Of a stretch of 24,220 bases of DNA, positions 10,438 to 18,238 are shown piece after piece (the stretch's first letter is position 1; every line of letters begins with the position of its first letter). The stretch is from a virus. The notes under the pieces were generated by a model that saw only the letters and a program-made list of their open reading frames with translations, was not told where the DNA came from and searched no databases. The stretch covers positions 1 to 24,220 of IMG/VR virus record IMGVR_UViG_3300045999_005723. One strand, written 5' to 3'. A program made the position numbers and the translations under genes.

Positions 10438-12315
10438 ATGCAGCCAAGATGGTATCAGACTGAGGCAGTCGAGGCGATCGCTGCGCACTTCGCGACCAGT
10501 AGCACCAGCCCTGCGATCATCCTTCCAACGGGGGCTGGTAAGTCGCTGGTCATAGCCATGCTAGCCCAAAGGATGGTCGCCAATGGTGGCCGTGTGGCAG
10601 TGTTCCAGCATCGAGCCGAACTGATTCGGCAGAACGCGCAGAAATTTCAGGCGATCTGCCCTGATGTTCCGGTTGGGATCTGGTCCGCCAGTCTCAACCA
10701 GAAGAGCGGTAGTCAGCCTGTGGTTTTTGCCGGGATCCAGTCAGCGGCGAAGGAGGAGAGCCTGCTACACCTGGGCTGGCGGGATCTTATCATCGCAGAT
10801 GAATGCCACTTGATTCCGCCCGATGGTGATGGGCAATGGCTGTCAATGCTGCGTTACTGGCAACGGCTGAACCCTGATTTCCGCTTTGCTGGTTTGACTG
10901 CTTCACCGTGGCGACTGGATAGCGGGTCGATCATTGGTCCCGATAGGATCCTCCAGACGGTGGCGTTCTCGGCACCTATCACACGGCTGATTGAGGAGGG
11001 CTATCTTTGCAATCTGATAAGCAAGGATCCCGATAACCATATCGACACATCGGGCGTCAAAATGGCTGGCGGTGAGTACATCCTAAAGCAGCTCGATGAT
11101 GCTGCCAGCAAGGACGCTGCTAAGGTCGATCTGGCTTGCCGAGAACTGGTGGCGAGGACTGCGGGCAGGAATTCGGTGCTAGTCTTTTGCTGTGGTCGCA
11201 AGCATGCCAGGATGGTGGTGGAAGCAATCGCGAATCTGGAACCAGGAAACGTTGCCTACGTTGATGGGACCACCAGCAAAAGCGAGCGAGAGGAGACGCT
11301 AGAAGCGTTTGCATCGCAGCAGTTTAAGTACCTCGTAAACATCGATGTTCTTACCACTGGCTTTGATGCTCCTTGCATCGATGCCATTGCAATGCTACGC
11401 CCGAGCCAATCGAAGGGGCTTGTCTACCAGATGATTGGTCGAGGGTTGCGGACGCATCACACGAAGCAGGACTGCTTAGTCCTTGACTTCGCGGGGAATC
11501 TGATCACTCATGGCCCGATCGATTCCTTTGCCGATGACTACCGAACTACCCAGCGTGGCGAAGGTAACGAGGCACCCAGCAAAGTTTGTCCGGAGTGCAA
11601 AGAGATCGTTCACGCAGCAGCGACCCAGTGTACCCAGTGCGATCACCAGTTCCCAGAAAAGGAAATCAAGCACGACATCAGGCCTGCGGAAGTGCGGGTG
11701 CTATCAGGTGGTGAGGATGCAATGGAGACGGTGGACGTGGAGAGCGTGAGCTACAGCGTCTACGCACCTGAGCATAAACCGAGGATGCTCAGAGTCACGT
11801 ACAAGCTGATCGGCGCCGCAGCGGTGGCTGAGTACGTTTGTTTGGAGCACGCCCAAGGATCCTGGCAGCAGAAGAAAGCGGCGGCATGGTGGAAAGAGCG
11901 GTCAGATGTGCCGGTTCCCGATTCCGTTTGGGCAGCTTATCGATTGCACAAGGCAGACGAATTTGCTATTGCATCGCCTCGGCAGTTGGTTTTAAAGTGG
12001 ACCAAAGGCAAGCGATGGCCTGACATCGTTCAGTACATCGGCATTCAAAAAGCGATTATCGAGGCGGGCTATCTAGCTGATTTGCAGGACACCATTTACA
12101 TCGACAGGGACGTTTTTCGTGGACTTAAAAAAAAAGAACTGACTTGGAGGGATAGGGATCAGCGGTGGCAGAAGCTTTACAAAGGGAGGCTGCTCTACTT
12201 TTCTGGCAAAGGTGGCGAGGAGGCTAGTTACGAGCGGGCACTTGAGGAATTCAGGGCGAAGAAGGAAGAGATTGACCACGAGATTTTTCTATCTGGGCTG
12301 AAAAAAGGAGGCTAG
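10438..12315 (+). CDS. SF2 DEAD/DEAH-type helicase with a zinc knuckle
   Basis: The 625-residue protein carries the SF2 motifs in order: PTGAGKS (30-36), DECH (121-124), TASPWR (154-159), a motif V segment in NIDVLTTGFDAP (301-312) and QMIGRGLR (331-338). A four-cysteine knuckle, CPEC and CTQC, lies at 384-401. The C-terminal 200 residues form a phage-type domain with motifs AAAWWKERS and LVLKWTKGKRWPDIV. It should unwind or translocate on DNA during replication or recombination. Nine A residues at 12127-12135 lie in the coding frame. The binding site is weak. Confidence 0.85.
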   Translation: MQPRWYQTEAVEAIAAHFATSSTSPAIILPTGAGKSLVIAMLAQRMVANGGRVAVFQHRAELIRQNAQKFQAICPDVPVGIWSASLNQKSGSQPVVFAGIQSAAKEESLLHLGWRDLIIADECHLIPPDGDGQWLSMLRYWQRLNPDFRFAGLTASPWRLDSGSIIGPDRILQTVAFSAPITRLIEEGYLCNLISKDPDNHIDTSGVKMAGGEYILKQLDDAASKDAAKVDLACRELVARTAGRNSVLVFCCGRKHARMVVEAIANLEPGNVAYVDGTTSKSEREETLEAFASQQFKYLVNIDVLTTGFDAPCIDAIAMLRPSQSKGLVYQMIGRGLRTHHTKQDCLVLDFAGNLITHGPIDSFADDYRTTQRGEGNEAPSKVCPECKEIVHAAATQCTQCDHQFPEKEIKHDIRPAEVRVLSGGEDAMETVDVESVSYSVYAPEHKPRMLRVTYKLIGAAAVAEYVCLEHAQGSWQQKKAAAWWKERSDVPVPDSVWAAYRLHKADEFAIASPRQLVLKWTKGKRWPDIVQYIGIQKAIIEAGYLADLQDTIYIDRDVFRGLKKKELTWRDRDQRWQKLYKGRLLYFSGKGGEEASYERALEEFRAKKEEIDHEIFLSGLKKGG

Positions 12316-12318
12316 ATC

Positions 12319-12873
12319 ATGGGCTGGCAGGATGTTTACACCGAAGGCGCGGCAAGGGCTGAGAAGATCCGCAAGTCAAAGAAGCTTAGCGAGTCGCGGA
12401 AGTCAATCATCATGGCGACCGAGCAAGCCAGCATGGACACCCCTTGCGATATCGGTTTGCCCTGGGTCAGCGATGAAGCGGAGCGGCTGATACATCAGTT
12501 GATCGAGGAGGAAGGCGTCAAAGGAATCCGACTGGTTGAGGAACGCTGGTTGTCCTCGATATTCAACGAGCGGACGCGGGTGTTCTCGCTCATTCGCCAG
12601 CATTTCTGTGACCCCACCGAGTCAGTGGAGCAGGGCTTAAACCGTCGCCTTGGGCTGACGCTCAGGCCATCAGGCCAGTACAACAAAAGCAAGGTCTATT
12701 GCGATCAGCTCAAGCACGCTTACCAGTTGGCTTGGGCGAAGATTCAGTCCGGCTATCAGCGACCAAAGGAGAAGTCACCAGAGCAGCGGTCACGGGAGAA
12801 GTGCAACGAGGGTTTGCGGAAGAAGCACATCCAGAAGCACCAGAAGCGGCTGATTAAGGTTGGTGCAGAATGA
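12319..12873 (+). CDS. Hypothetical basic protein, 184 residues
   Basis: GGAGGCTAGATC precedes the ATG, just after the helicase stop. The N-terminus is lysine-rich (AEKIRKSKKLSESRKS) and the C-terminus is very basic (motif KKHIQKHQKRLIKV). Its middle has VSDEAERLIHQLIEEEGVKG. Basic ends suggest nucleic-acid binding, perhaps as a helicase or primase accessory. The gene overlaps the primase gene by four bases. No family is recognised. Confidence 0.65.
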   Translation: MGWQDVYTEGAARAEKIRKSKKLSESRKSIIMATEQASMDTPCDIGLPWVSDEAERLIHQLIEEEGVKGIRLVEERWLSSIFNERTRVFSLIRQHFCDPTESVEQGLNRRLGLTLRPSGQYNKSKVYCDQLKHAYQLAWAKIQSGYQRPKEKSPEQRSREKCNEGLRKKHIQKHQKRLIKVGAE

Positions 12874-15011
12874 ACCTAGGCAGCATTCCAAAGGAGCTAT
12901 TGGACCAACCGAACTGGGTCCGCTGGTGGTACACACCAGACGGGAAAAAGATGTTCGTCGGCAAGTCGAACGATCGATCGACGTGGCACACCATAGACGA
13001 TTTGGCGACCTCAGAGGCGGTGGCGTTCGTTATTCCGGAAGCTGGCCATTATGTAGGCGTGGATCTGGACGATGTTATCGGGCTGGATGGCGTGATGAGC
13101 GATGAGGCTAGCGAGATACTGAACCGATTCATCGGTGTTGCCTACGCTGAATTGTCGCCATCTGGTAGCGGTTTAAAGCTGATTACCAGGGGACGCAAGC
13201 CGGACTGGGCAAAGTGTGAGCTAAGCACCTGGCTTGAGTGCTACGATCATGCGCGATTTTGGTGTATGACGGGTCGCCCTGTCGATCCATCCGAGGCGGA
13301 TTGGATGGAGATTGGCGATGGGCAGGAGGCGATCGACTGGCTTTGTGATAAGTACTTACGACCATCCCAACCAGTCAAGCGACCAAAGCAGATTCAGGTG
13401 GTCACCACCGAACCGGCCAGCGGATCGCTTATCGATCGTGCAGAAGCTTACGTTGCAGCCTACCCGCCAAGCTTGGAAGGTGGTCGCAACAATGCAGCAT
13501 TCAAGCTTGCCGGACACCTGTTCGCGATCGACCACTACGGAGAACGGCTAACGGTGGACCAGTGTTTCCACCTCGTTTGGCAGTGGAACTGTGGACTGCC
13601 CAACCCGCTAGACGAAGTGGAGATCCGATCGGCGGTGGAGTCCAGCAGTCGCAACGGTACACCGATGGAAACCAAGCCAGCCACATCTCGGGCTGTCACG
13701 GTTGCTAGGGTGCTGTCTAGTGACGATGAGATCCAGCCATCATTGAACGATCTGATCGAAGGCGTCAAGGACGCTCACACCGCGGGTTGGCCAGCACGAT
13801 TGATGCGACCACCTGGATTCATGGGCGAGGTTGTTGACTTCATCCAGCAGCAGAACCCTCGGCCATCAGCGATCCTTGCCCTCCCAGCAGCAATCGCATT
13901 GCAGGCTACCCTGCTAGGCAACAAGTGGCGGGATCGATCGGGCAACCGTGCCAATCTTTACTTGATTGCTGTCGCTCCGCCTGGTGCGGGGAAGGCGGCA
14001 CCAATTCGGGTCGTCCAGGATGTACTCACCGCGGCAGGAGCTGAGGAACTGTGGGGAGGTAAGCCGTCGAGCGATTCCGCGATGGCTTCCGATATGCGGG
14101 TTAAGAGCACCAAGCTTTACGTGTGGGATGAGTTTGGAAAGTTCCTTCAGAAAACCAAGATGACCAGCGGAGGATCCGCCACACTCAACACCATTCAGGA
14201 TGCAATGCTTGAGCTGTGGTCGATCAACGGAGGAACGTGGAAGCAGAAGAGCTATTCTGATTCCAAGCTAAACAAACAGGTTGATGATCCTTGTATGCTG
14301 CTTCACGGATCGACCACGCCCGGTACGCTGTGGGCAGGGTTCGATGAGTCGAATCTATTGGATGGTTTCTGTGCTCGCCTACTAATCTTCCAGGAGCATC
14401 AGTATGGACCACTCCAGGAAACGGAACAGCAATCGCCACCTGAGTCGATCATCCAACAGGCAAAATACTGGGTCCAGGTCAAGCACCACGATGGCAACAT
14501 GACTGAGTTTACATCTGGCTGTAAGGTAATCCCAGAGACTGGAAATGCCCGCCACTACTTCCGAGAAATGGCTGGGCTGATGGAGGACAACCTACACGAC
14601 GAAGCGGCAGCGGCGCAATGGGCGAGAAGCAGCGAGAAGGCCCGCAGATTGGCCATCTGCTACGCTTGCAGCAGGGACTACGAATCACCGCTAATTGATG
14701 ACGAAGCGGCTCAGTGGGCCTGTGATGTGGTCAGAATCGCCACCCAGCAGTTCCTCAAGGCGGCAAGGTCAGAGATTACCGGTAGCGATTGGCAGACGGC
14801 AAGGTGGAAGAAGGTGCTATCATACATCAAGAGCGAGACCAAGCGACGCCAGCCGGTTAGCCGATCGTCGATCATGCGTAAATTCAGGATGACGGCAACT
14901 GACACGGAGAAGATTCTTTCGGCGCTTTCCGAGGCACGGGAGATTGAGGCTGTCGCTGTCGCTGATCCCCGTCCAGGTCGCCCTGCGACGTACTACCGGG
15001 CGATGGGATAA
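12870..15011 (+). CDS. Primase-polymerase fused to DUF3987-type helicase
   Basis: The 713-residue protein starts with a prim-pol domain: VGVDLDD with D65 and D67, then SPSGSGLKLI (96-105). A helical primase-C-like segment follows at about 204-261. From about 318 it has a DUF3987-type ATPase domain with Walker A APPGAGK (369-375), where the usual S/T after the lysine is alanine, and Walker B KLYVWDEFG (415-423). The last 60 residues, with SRSSIMRKFRMTATDTEKIL, look like a winged helix. It probably starts and drives phage replication. K103 stands where many prim-pol proteins have histidine. Its last 128 nt overlap a convergent gene. Confidence 0.8.
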   Translation: MNLGSIPKELLDQPNWVRWWYTPDGKKMFVGKSNDRSTWHTIDDLATSEAVAFVIPEAGHYVGVDLDDVIGLDGVMSDEASEILNRFIGVAYAELSPSGSGLKLITRGRKPDWAKCELSTWLECYDHARFWCMTGRPVDPSEADWMEIGDGQEAIDWLCDKYLRPSQPVKRPKQIQVVTTEPASGSLIDRAEAYVAAYPPSLEGGRNNAAFKLAGHLFAIDHYGERLTVDQCFHLVWQWNCGLPNPLDEVEIRSAVESSSRNGTPMETKPATSRAVTVARVLSSDDEIQPSLNDLIEGVKDAHTAGWPARLMRPPGFMGEVVDFIQQQNPRPSAILALPAAIALQATLLGNKWRDRSGNRANLYLIAVAPPGAGKAAPIRVVQDVLTAAGAEELWGGKPSSDSAMASDMRVKSTKLYVWDEFGKFLQKTKMTSGGSATLNTIQDAMLELWSINGGTWKQKSYSDSKLNKQVDDPCMLLHGSTTPGTLWAGFDESNLLDGFCARLLIFQEHQYGPLQETEQQSPPESIIQQAKYWVQVKHHDGNMTEFTSGCKVIPETGNARHYFREMAGLMEDNLHDEAAAAQWARSSEKARRLAICYACSRDYESPLIDDEAAQWACDVVRIATQQFLKAARSEITGSDWQTARWKKVLSYIKSETKRRQPVSRSSIMRKFRMTATDTEKILSALSEAREIEAVAVADPRPGRPATYYRAMG

Positions 15012-15237
15012 GCTCCTCCACACTCAGGATCGTCGATCTCAGGATCGTGTAAACGTGTTGGTTCGGGTCGTCTGGTTCGTACTTACCATCTATCAGCCAG
15101 CAACCCAGCGTAATGGTCTTCCTGCCCTTGGCGACCAGTTCACCTACTAGGCGGATCTGATAGGCATCGTCGCCCTCGGCATGATCGAGGAAGACAACTC
15201 GGTAGAGTCGCCCTAGTTCAAACTTCTGGATGGTCAT
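14884..15237 (-). CDS. Hypothetical protein overlapping the primase gene end
   Basis: The 117-residue frame starts MTIQKFELGRLYRVVFLDHAE and has the beta-like motifs YQIRLVGELVAKGRK and TITLGCWLI, which look like a genuine small domain of about 75 residues. The last 35 or so residues are encoded opposite the primase 3' end and are low in complexity (SQGDLDGDQRQRQPQ), so they may be tolerated read-through. The ATG at 15237 is inside the end of the DUF5664 gene, suggesting coupling. An in-frame start at 15264 is possible. No family is recognised. Confidence 0.55.
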   Translation of the reverse strand: MTIQKFELGRLYRVVFLDHAEGDDAYQIRLVGELVAKGRKTITLGCWLIDGKYEPDDPNQHVYTILRSTILSVEELIPSPGSTSQGDLDGDQRQRQPQSPVPRKAPKESSPCQLPSS

Positions 15238-15601
15238 AGGTTGGTGCCTGCAATCCTGCTTCAACTGCCAGAGTCAAGGCGAACGCAACACGGGTCAGGG
15301 CGTTGACTAGGTGAGGTTCGGAGCGATCACCAGCGGACCACTCGACCAGATGATTCATGGCGTGCCCGATATGCTCTTCCATCGGTATCTTTTTCCAGTT
15401 GTGGAGCCCGTACTTGCGCAAGCCGAATCCGTTGCACTGGGCCAGTAGCCTAAGAACCACAGGTGGAATTGCATCGTACCTTGCCAGCGTGAACGAGTGC
15501 TTTCCACCCTGGGCGTTAGTCTCGGTGTCGCCTTCCTTTAGCTTGGGAGGTTTCACCCATTCTAGGCGGGATTGTTTTTTCGTTGGCTTCTTGGTTGTCA
15601 C
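15218..15601 (-). CDS. DUF5664-type protein (dATP/dGTP diphosphohydrolase N-terminal family)
   Basis: The 127-residue protein carries the family pattern ARYDAIPPVVLRLLAQ, then KYGLHNWKKIPMEEHIGHAMNHL, then HLVNALTRVAFAL. In the family this helical bundle with a K.G..NW and H...H layout is linked to purine deoxynucleotide pyrophosphatases. The N-terminus is basic. It starts with GTG, and this overlaps the methyltransferase stop as GTGA. Alongside the deoxyribosyltransferase-like gene it suggests that the phage adjusts its nucleotide pool. Confidence 0.65.
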   Translation of the reverse strand: MTTKKPTKKQSRLEWVKPPKLKEGDTETNAQGGKHSFTLARYDAIPPVVLRLLAQCNGFGLRKYGLHNWKKIPMEEHIGHAMNHLVEWSAGDRSEPHLVNALTRVAFALTLAVEAGLQAPTYDHPEV

Positions 15602-16719
15602 TTCTTTACCGCCTCAATTCTAGCCTTGGCAATCTCCACGTATTCCGCCTCCCGTTCGATGCCGATGAACTGGAAGCCCTCCAGCATCGCGGCTTTGCCG
15701 GTTGAACCTGATCCCGTGAACGGGTCAAGGATGGTTCCGTTTGGTGGGGTTACAAGTCGGCAGAGGTAGCGCATGAGGTCGGTGGGCTTGACCGTGGGGT
15801 GGGTATTCTTGCCCATCGCTGGCGGCTTTCCGTCTGCTCGAACCACCTCATCCATGCGCCGAGAATAGTGCTTTGCGTGGACGTCGGTGATCTGTGTGGC
15901 GAAGGAATCCAGCCCATCATCCCGATCCCGCTTGCTCGCCTTCGCGCAGTAGAAGAACCGGGCGGAATCGCTTAGCAGTTCGGTTACATCCTCGCTGCCG
16001 TCGTGGATGAGGTTCGCGGGCCAGCGACCGGGAGCGCACTGTTTACCTTGGCTTGCGCGTTTGCCGTTTCCAAAAGTCCCGTCCTGATTCCATTCGCGGT
16101 CCCATTGGCCGCTCATGTCCTCAGCCCCCACCCTGCACCCATCCACATTGATTGCCCCGGTGCCATGCTCCAGCACGTTGGCGGCAACGGTGCCAATAAG
16201 CGGCTTACGGGCAACGGTGATCGGCTCCATCGCGGGCTTTAGGGCAGTGCCCCAGCCGGACCATTGCTTGGCTTCGGGGGTGGCGGGGGCGGTGATCAAG
16301 TTGTCTCCGGCCATGGCTCCGTAAGTGCCGGCCTCTTTACCTGTGCGCTTGCAGTGACCCACCACCTCCCGCGCTGCCCCCGCCGCCTTATCAATCGCCT
16401 TGCTCACATCCAGCGACTTCGGGAACCCCGATCCGTAGACCCAAGCGATCATGTCGCGGATCTCAAACCCCGCGTCCTCAATCCGCACCGCCATCCGGTG
16501 CTGCGTCCTCGTTCCAGCGAACGCCAGCAGATGACCACCCGGCTTGAGAACACGCAAGCACTCAGCCCAAACATCGACCGCAGGAACATCGTAGTCCCAA
16601 CGCTTACCCATGAAGGCTAAGCCGTATGGTGGATCTGTTACCACAGCGTCTACGCTGCTATCCGCAAGCGTTCGCAATACTTCCAGGCAGTCGCCGTGAT
16701 GTAGAACATACTCGCCCAC
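15598..16719 (-). CDS. DNA adenine-type methyltransferase (N6/N4 family)
   Basis: The 373-residue protein has the catalytic motif DPPYGL at 29-34 and the AdoMet-binding motif DPFTGSGSTG at 332-341. The catalytic motif comes first, the circularly permuted beta-class order. The 200 residues between form the target-recognition region. DPPY favours N6-adenine methylation. No restriction enzyme gene is adjacent, so it is an orphan enzyme that probably protects phage DNA or affects regulation. GTG start overlaps the upstream stop (TAGTG). Numerous GATC sites in the window are suggestive, but the target is unknown. Confidence 0.85.
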   Translation of the reverse strand: MGEYVLHHGDCLEVLRTLADSSVDAVVTDPPYGLAFMGKRWDYDVPAVDVWAECLRVLKPGGHLLAFAGTRTQHRMAVRIEDAGFEIRDMIAWVYGSGFPKSLDVSKAIDKAAGAAREVVGHCKRTGKEAGTYGAMAGDNLITAPATPEAKQWSGWGTALKPAMEPITVARKPLIGTVAANVLEHGTGAINVDGCRVGAEDMSGQWDREWNQDGTFGNGKRASQGKQCAPGRWPANLIHDGSEDVTELLSDSARFFYCAKASKRDRDDGLDSFATQITDVHAKHYSRRMDEVVRADGKPPAMGKNTHPTVKPTDLMRYLCRLVTPPNGTILDPFTGSGSTGKAAMLEGFQFIGIEREAEYVEIAKARIEAVKK

Positions 16720-17597
16720 TATTTAGCCCTCACCGCTTCAAGATTGAGTCGATCCACGCCACTCTTGCCACGGCTGACCGTTATCCCTAGCCAAGCCGAT
16801 CCGATATTCTTCGGTCCCATGCCTCGCTCTACCTCCCACCCGCCCGAGCCATCACCCCAGGCGTCCTTGTAGCCAGGGCACCGAACGTGCAATTGCTCAT
16901 CACGGTACACCTTCCCGTTTTGGCTGATGCGCTGGCGAGGGATCGAAAAGATCCAATCATCATGCGTGTGACCAGTAAGCACCACGTTAGCGTCTGGCGT
17001 GTAGTTCGCAATCCGGTTAGTCTGGATCACCCCTTTCGTTACTGGTCCACCACCTCCCGATCCGTGGTAATGGTGGAGCCAGGCGGACGCGACGTATCGA
17101 TCTGGGTTGGCAGATGATTTGACTGATAGCCGAACCCAACCACTGTAGCCAGAGGAAAGCGTGACGCCTCCAACCGATCGCAGGCCAGCAGTCAGCCTAT
17201 CGGTTAGATCCGTTTCATGATTCTTCTGGATCGCCGTTTCATGGTTCCCGCGACCACAGATAGCAAGGATCGATTTGTAGGGCTCGTAGAATTCAACCGC
17301 AGTAGAGACCAGCGAATCGAGGTAGTTATTCGTTTGGTGTTCTGGCCTGATTGATTCCTTCGAGCTGCGTCGATCGTACTTGCCTTGCATCGCGCAATAC
17401 AAGTCTCCGTTGTCCAGCACTGGGCAATTAGATTCTAGTGCCTCATTTAAGTGCTTCCGCTCTAGATCCTGATCGCATTTGGGGTTGTCATGATGAACGT
17501 CAGAGCGAAGCAACATCCAAGCTGTATCCTGCCCTAGGTCCCAGAAGCATATCTCAAAGACGTTAGGCCCGATCTGTTTTAGCGTCCACTTTTGCAT
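16719..17597 (-). CDS. Calcineurin-like metallophosphoesterase
   Basis: The 292-residue protein has the metallophosphoesterase metal-binding blocks in order: D33-V-H35-H (DVHHD), N63-G-D65, GNHE (117-120), HHYHG (175-179) and GHTH (209-212). All usual ligands are present, so it should be an active phosphatase, phosphodiesterase or nuclease. Phage members can act on nucleic acid ends or signalling nucleotides, but the substrate here is unknown. TTGAGGAACGACC precedes the ATG. The gene overlaps the Rmf-like gene upstream and the methyltransferase downstream. Confidence 0.85.
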   Translation of the reverse strand: MQKWTLKQIGPNVFEICFWDLGQDTAWMLLRSDVHHDNPKCDQDLERKHLNEALESNCPVLDNGDLYCAMQGKYDRRSSKESIRPEHQTNNYLDSLVSTAVEFYEPYKSILAICGRGNHETAIQKNHETDLTDRLTAGLRSVGGVTLSSGYSGWVRLSVKSSANPDRYVASAWLHHYHGSGGGGPVTKGVIQTNRIANYTPDANVVLTGHTHDDWIFSIPRQRISQNGKVYRDEQLHVRCPGYKDAWGDGSGGWEVERGMGPKNIGSAWLGITVSRGKSGVDRLNLEAVRAK

Positions 17598-17781
17598 GGT
17601 CGTTCCTCAAATTGAGTTTAGATCGGATCGCCTGAATACGATTCTCGCCCCATTCATCTAGCCAGCCCTGAAACCAATAGAGGCGATCAAGCTCGCCCAT
17701 CTTGTGAGGGTTGCTATCAAATGGATCGCCGTTATTGAACGCCTCCCGGCCTCGGCTGTTCGCTGTTTTCTTCTTGCCCAT
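17563..17781 (-). CDS. Rmf/CrpP-like small basic protein
   Basis: The 72-residue protein contains GREAFNNGDPFDSNPHKM, then LYWFQGWLDEW. This matches the G..A...G....NP......W..GW pattern of ribosome modulation factor and CrpP-like proteins. In that family Rmf binds ribosomes and promotes dimerisation under stress. Here the role could be ribosome or host control, or a virion-linked function. The start is basic (GKKKTANSRG). It overlaps the genes on both sides by 50 and 35 nt. The C-terminal 20 residues lie in the overlap. Confidence 0.55.
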   Translation of the reverse strand: MGKKKTANSRGREAFNNGDPFDSNPHKMGELDRLYWFQGWLDEWGENRIQAIRSKLNLRNDHAKVDAKTDRA

Positions 17782-18238
17782 CGATCGCCTCTTTCGTGAG
17801 TCGGCAAGCTTCTTTGATTATTGATTGCCACGGGTCAAACGGGTTGAGCCATCGCAACGCACCAGTCATTGTAGCCCGAAGTGCGGCAAAAACGGTGACG
17901 CTCCAATCGAACTTCTCCGCATTGCCCCTTAGTTCATCGGCCAAGCTATCAATCTCGGCTAGGCATTTCTCCCACCCTTTGGCATTCATGTTGGACTGCA
18001 CCCGCCTGCATCCACAACCCTTGGGCGGATCAATCCCGAAGTGCTTTTTGATGAGGTAGTAGACTGCATCTCCTGGGCGGTCGAGTCGGTTTCGTGCTGG
18101 GCGTGCTTCGTGGCGGATCACCTGGAGGAGCGATCGATCCACGATGGGCGTGGAGTCCACCAGGCAGCAACCGAAGTGCGTTACCGGGTTCGGTGCTTTA
18201 TGGATAGCACCACAGCGAGGGCAGGCGGATTCGATCAT
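17732..18238 (-). CDS. Hypothetical zinc-finger-like phage protein, 168 residues
   Basis: The N-terminus has CPRCG and a later HFGCC, making a possible metal knuckle. The middle has GDAVYYLIKKHFGIDPPKGCGCRRVQSNMNAKGWEKC. This pattern (a G-I helix, then GCGC, R and MN-x-W) occurs in small phage proteins found after tail genes. Its function is unknown. The C-terminal helix region has motif SIIKEACRLTKEAIDG. The ATG at 18238 overlaps the stop of the cysteine-rich protein. The last 15 residues are translated from the overlap with the Rmf-like gene. Confidence 0.65.
   Translation of the reverse strand: MIESACPRCGAIHKAPNPVTHFGCCLVDSTPIVDRSLLQVIRHEARPARNRLDRPGDAVYYLIKKHFGIDPPKGCGCRRVQSNMNAKGWEKCLAEIDSLADELRGNAEKFDWSVTVFAALRATMTGALRWLNPFDPWQSIIKEACRLTKEAIDGQEENSEQPRPGGVQ

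Noticed and set aside
12127-12135. Run of nine A residues in the helicase gene as a programmed slippage site
   Set aside because: The reading frame stays consistent with the helicase C-terminus on both sides, and no alternative product of interest follows, so a regulatory role is not supported.
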